From positions 1 through 7,126 of the forward strand of contig CAYXVB010000184.1 in assembly GCA_964467785.1 (NCBI GenBank): DNA of 7,126 nt. The letters run 5' to 3'. The position numbers and the translations under genes were made by a program. The notes beneath the pieces are model-generated. The model was not told the DNA's origin. It saw only the letters and a list, made by a program, of their open reading frames with translations, and did no database searches. Shown in pieces: positions 6,411 through 7,126 of the stretch. Position 1 is the stretch's first letter. The number at the start of each line of letters is the position of its first letter. Origin of the DNA: CAYXVB01 sp964467785 (GTDB lineage Bacteria; Bdellovibrionota; UBA1018).

Positions 6411-6430
6411 ATCTTCCCGTTCGGTAAGAT
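6411..6430. promoter_or_regulatory. Operator O1 of hipB (proximal)
   Basis: ATCTTCCCGTTCGGTAAGAT, 8 of 10 base pairs symmetric, ends 3 bp before the hipB ATG. It covers the ribosome binding site and the predicted transcription start, so bound HipB would block both polymerase and initiation. It matches O3 at 17 of 20 positions. Confidence 0.75.
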
Positions 6431-6460
6431 AATAACAAATATTCACTGAATTCGGCACAA
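6429..6460 (-). promoter_or_regulatory. Probable promoter of the hipB-hipA-GT2-GT4 operon
   Basis: On the minus strand, TGTTATTAT (6437-6429) is an extended -10 (TGn plus TATTAT, 5 of 6 match), whose last two bases lie in O1. TTGTGC at 6460-6455 could serve as -35, but it is 20 nt from TATTAT; it is 17 nt from the overlapping TGTTAT. Either choice puts the start point inside O1 and gives a very short leader. Confidence 0.5.
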
Positions 6461-6480
6461 ATCTTACCGCTCGGGAAGAA
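6461..6480. promoter_or_regulatory. Operator O2 (central)
   Basis: ATCTTACCGCTCGGGAAGAA, 7 of 10 pairs symmetric, starts 50 bp from the start of O1. It lies between the two divergent candidate promoters, next to both possible -35 regions. Confidence 0.72.
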
Positions 6481-6482
6481 TT

Positions 6483-6510
6483 TTGAGAATTCAAAGGGTT
6501 TTGCGATAAA
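6483..6510 (+). promoter_or_regulatory. Possible promoter toward rfbF, abutting operator O3
   Basis: TTGAGA (6483-6488, 5 of 6 match) and GATAAA (6505-6510, 4 of 6) are 16 nt apart, with a TGn extension at 6502-6504. The -10 ends on the first base of O3, mirroring the hipB promoter and O1. It would give rfbF a leader of about 110 nt. Confidence 0.4.
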
Positions 6511-6529
6511 TCTTCCCTATCGGGAAGAT
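6510..6529. promoter_or_regulatory. Operator O3 (distal to hipB, on the rfbF side)
   Basis: ATCTTCCCTATCGGGAAGAT, 9 of 10 pairs symmetric, the best of the three, starts 49 bp from O2. It touches the possible -10 of a promoter reading toward rfbF. Confidence 0.75.
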
Positions 6530-6592
6530 ATTCGACCTGTGCCGGGACCCTACCCCGAGCGAAAAGGGATAGAATCAAAGCCCCGCCTGGCC

Positions 6593-6598
6593 TAGACT
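6593..6598 (+). promoter_or_regulatory. Alternative -10 element of rfbF
   Basis: TAGACT lies 27 nt before the rfbF ATG and matches 4 of 6 consensus bases, but I see no -35 at 16-18 nt. If this is the real promoter, O3 would be well upstream of it and HipB control of rfbF would be less direct. Confidence 0.25.
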
Positions 6599-6610
6599 CA
6601 CCCCTATTTC

Positions 6611-6618
6611 GAGGAGAG
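6611..6618 (+). promoter_or_regulatory. Ribosome binding site of rfbF
   Basis: GAGGAGAG lies 7 nt before ATG 6626, a strong Shine-Dalgarno that fixes the rfbF start. Confidence 0.75.
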
Positions 6619-6625
6619 CTCCAAA

Positions 6626-7126
6626 ATGAAAGCAGTCATTCTTGCGGGTGGGATGGGGACGCGTCTGGCCGAAGAAACCGACATCAAGCCCAAGCCCATG
6701 ATCGAGATCGGTGGGAAGCCGATCCTATGGCATATCATGAAGGTCTATTCGACCTATGGGATCAACGATTTCGTGATCTGCCTGGGTTACAAGGGCTACG
6801 TCATCAAGGAGTATTTCTCGAACTACTTTCTCCACATGTCGGACGTGACCTTCGACATGGCCCGGAACCAGATGGAAGTGCACAACAATCAGGCCGAGCC
6901 CTGGAGGGTGACGCTCGTGGACACGGGCACGGAAACCATGACGGGCGGCCGTCTCAAGCGAGTGCGGCGTTTTTTGGGCGACGAAGACTTTTGCATGACC
7001 TATGGAGACGGAGTCGCCAACATCCACGTCGGCAAACTGCTCGAGTTTCACAAAGCGCACGGCAGATGGGCCACGGTCACGGCCACGCGCCCACCCGGAC
7101 GTTTTGGTGCGATGCGCATGGACGGC
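6626..7126 (+). CDS. rfbF: Glucose-1-phosphate cytidylyltransferase, 5' part (3' end outside window)
   Basis: The first 167 codons are open to the window edge; the full protein is usually about 257 residues. It begins MKAVILAGGMGTRLAEETD, with the nucleotide-binding GGxGTRL loop at 8-14, then KPKPMIEIGGKPILWHIMK (21-39), GYKGYVIKEYF (54-64), FLHMSDVTFD (68-77), EPWRVTLVDTG (91-101), MTGGRLKRV (105-113) and TYGDGV (125-130) with the metal-binding Asp. These stretches are diagnostic for RfbF/DdhA, which makes CDP-glucose from CTP and glucose 1-phosphate, rather than for the dTDP or UDP enzymes. CDP-glucose leads to CDP-3,6-dideoxyhexoses and related branched or deoxy sugars of O-antigen; a CDP-glucose 4,6-dehydratase gene would be expected just beyond the edge. 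It is divergent from hipB across a 218-bp region. Confidence 0.93.
   Translation, partial: MKAVILAGGMGTRLAEETDIKPKPMIEIGGKPILWHIMKVYSTYGINDFVICLGYKGYVIKEYFSNYFLHMSDVTFDMARNQMEVHNNQAEPWRVTLVDTGTETMTGGRLKRVRRFLGDEDFCMTYGDGVANIHVGKLLEFHKAHGRWATVTATRPPGRFGAMRMDG

Noticed and set aside
6408..6578. 57-residue N-terminal extension of HipB
   Set aside because: The frame is open, but it would translate the promoter and operators, and HipB proteins are about 88 residues; ATG 6407 gives 87.
6725..7060. 111-codon minus-strand open frame
   Set aside because: Antisense to the start of rfbF, whose plus-strand translation matches the family continuously to the window edge.

Overview
The window is a piece of a Gram-negative surface-polysaccharide (O-antigen or capsule type) gene cluster from a GC-rich bacterium. 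The evidence is a CDP-glucose-forming nucleotidyltransferase (rfbF type), two glycosyltransferases, a DUF2142-type polytopic membrane protein and a transaldolase/SIS sugar-phosphate pair. Nothing fixes the species. I see no tRNA, rRNA, CRISPR array or insertion sequence.

Layout. Positions 2-1123 (+): the 3' part of a small transaldolase gene followed 15 bp later by a GmhA-like SIS isomerase gene. Positions 1124-1274: a gap with two inverted repeats and a possible promoter. Positions 1275-2729 (+): a DUF2142 membrane protein. Positions 6407-2736 (-): a four-gene operon, read in the order hipB (XRE antitoxin/repressor), hipA (Ser/Thr kinase toxin), GT2 glycosyltransferase, GT4 glycosyltransferase. 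Positions 6408-6625: a divergent control region. Positions 6626-7126 (+): the 5' part of rfbF, cut by the window edge.

The most notable feature is the link between a HipBA toxin-antitoxin module and the sugar cluster. All three junctions of the hipB-hipA-GT2-GT4 operon are 4-bp ATGA start/stop overlaps, so the two glycosyltransferases are apparently translated as the tail of a toxin-antitoxin operon. Upstream of hipB are three copies of a 20-bp palindrome (consensus ATCTTMCCNNTCGGKAAGAT, allowing one end mismatch) at 6411, 6461 and 6510, about 50 bp apart. A plausible extended -10 promoter toward hipB abuts the first copy, a mirror-image extended -10 promoter toward rfbF abuts the third, and the middle copy lies between them. 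The arrangement suggests that HipB represses not only its own operon but also the divergent CDP-sugar gene. If so, antitoxin depletion would raise kinase activity and change surface-sugar gene expression together. This is an inference from layout; no expression data are available.

As a pathway, the transaldolase and SIS proteins would supply or interconvert ketose/aldose phosphates (possibly heptose), RfbF makes CDP-glucose (precursor of CDP-3,6-dideoxyhexoses and related sugars), the GT2 and GT4 enzymes transfer sugars to a growing glycan, and the DUF2142 protein acts at the membrane in an unassigned step.
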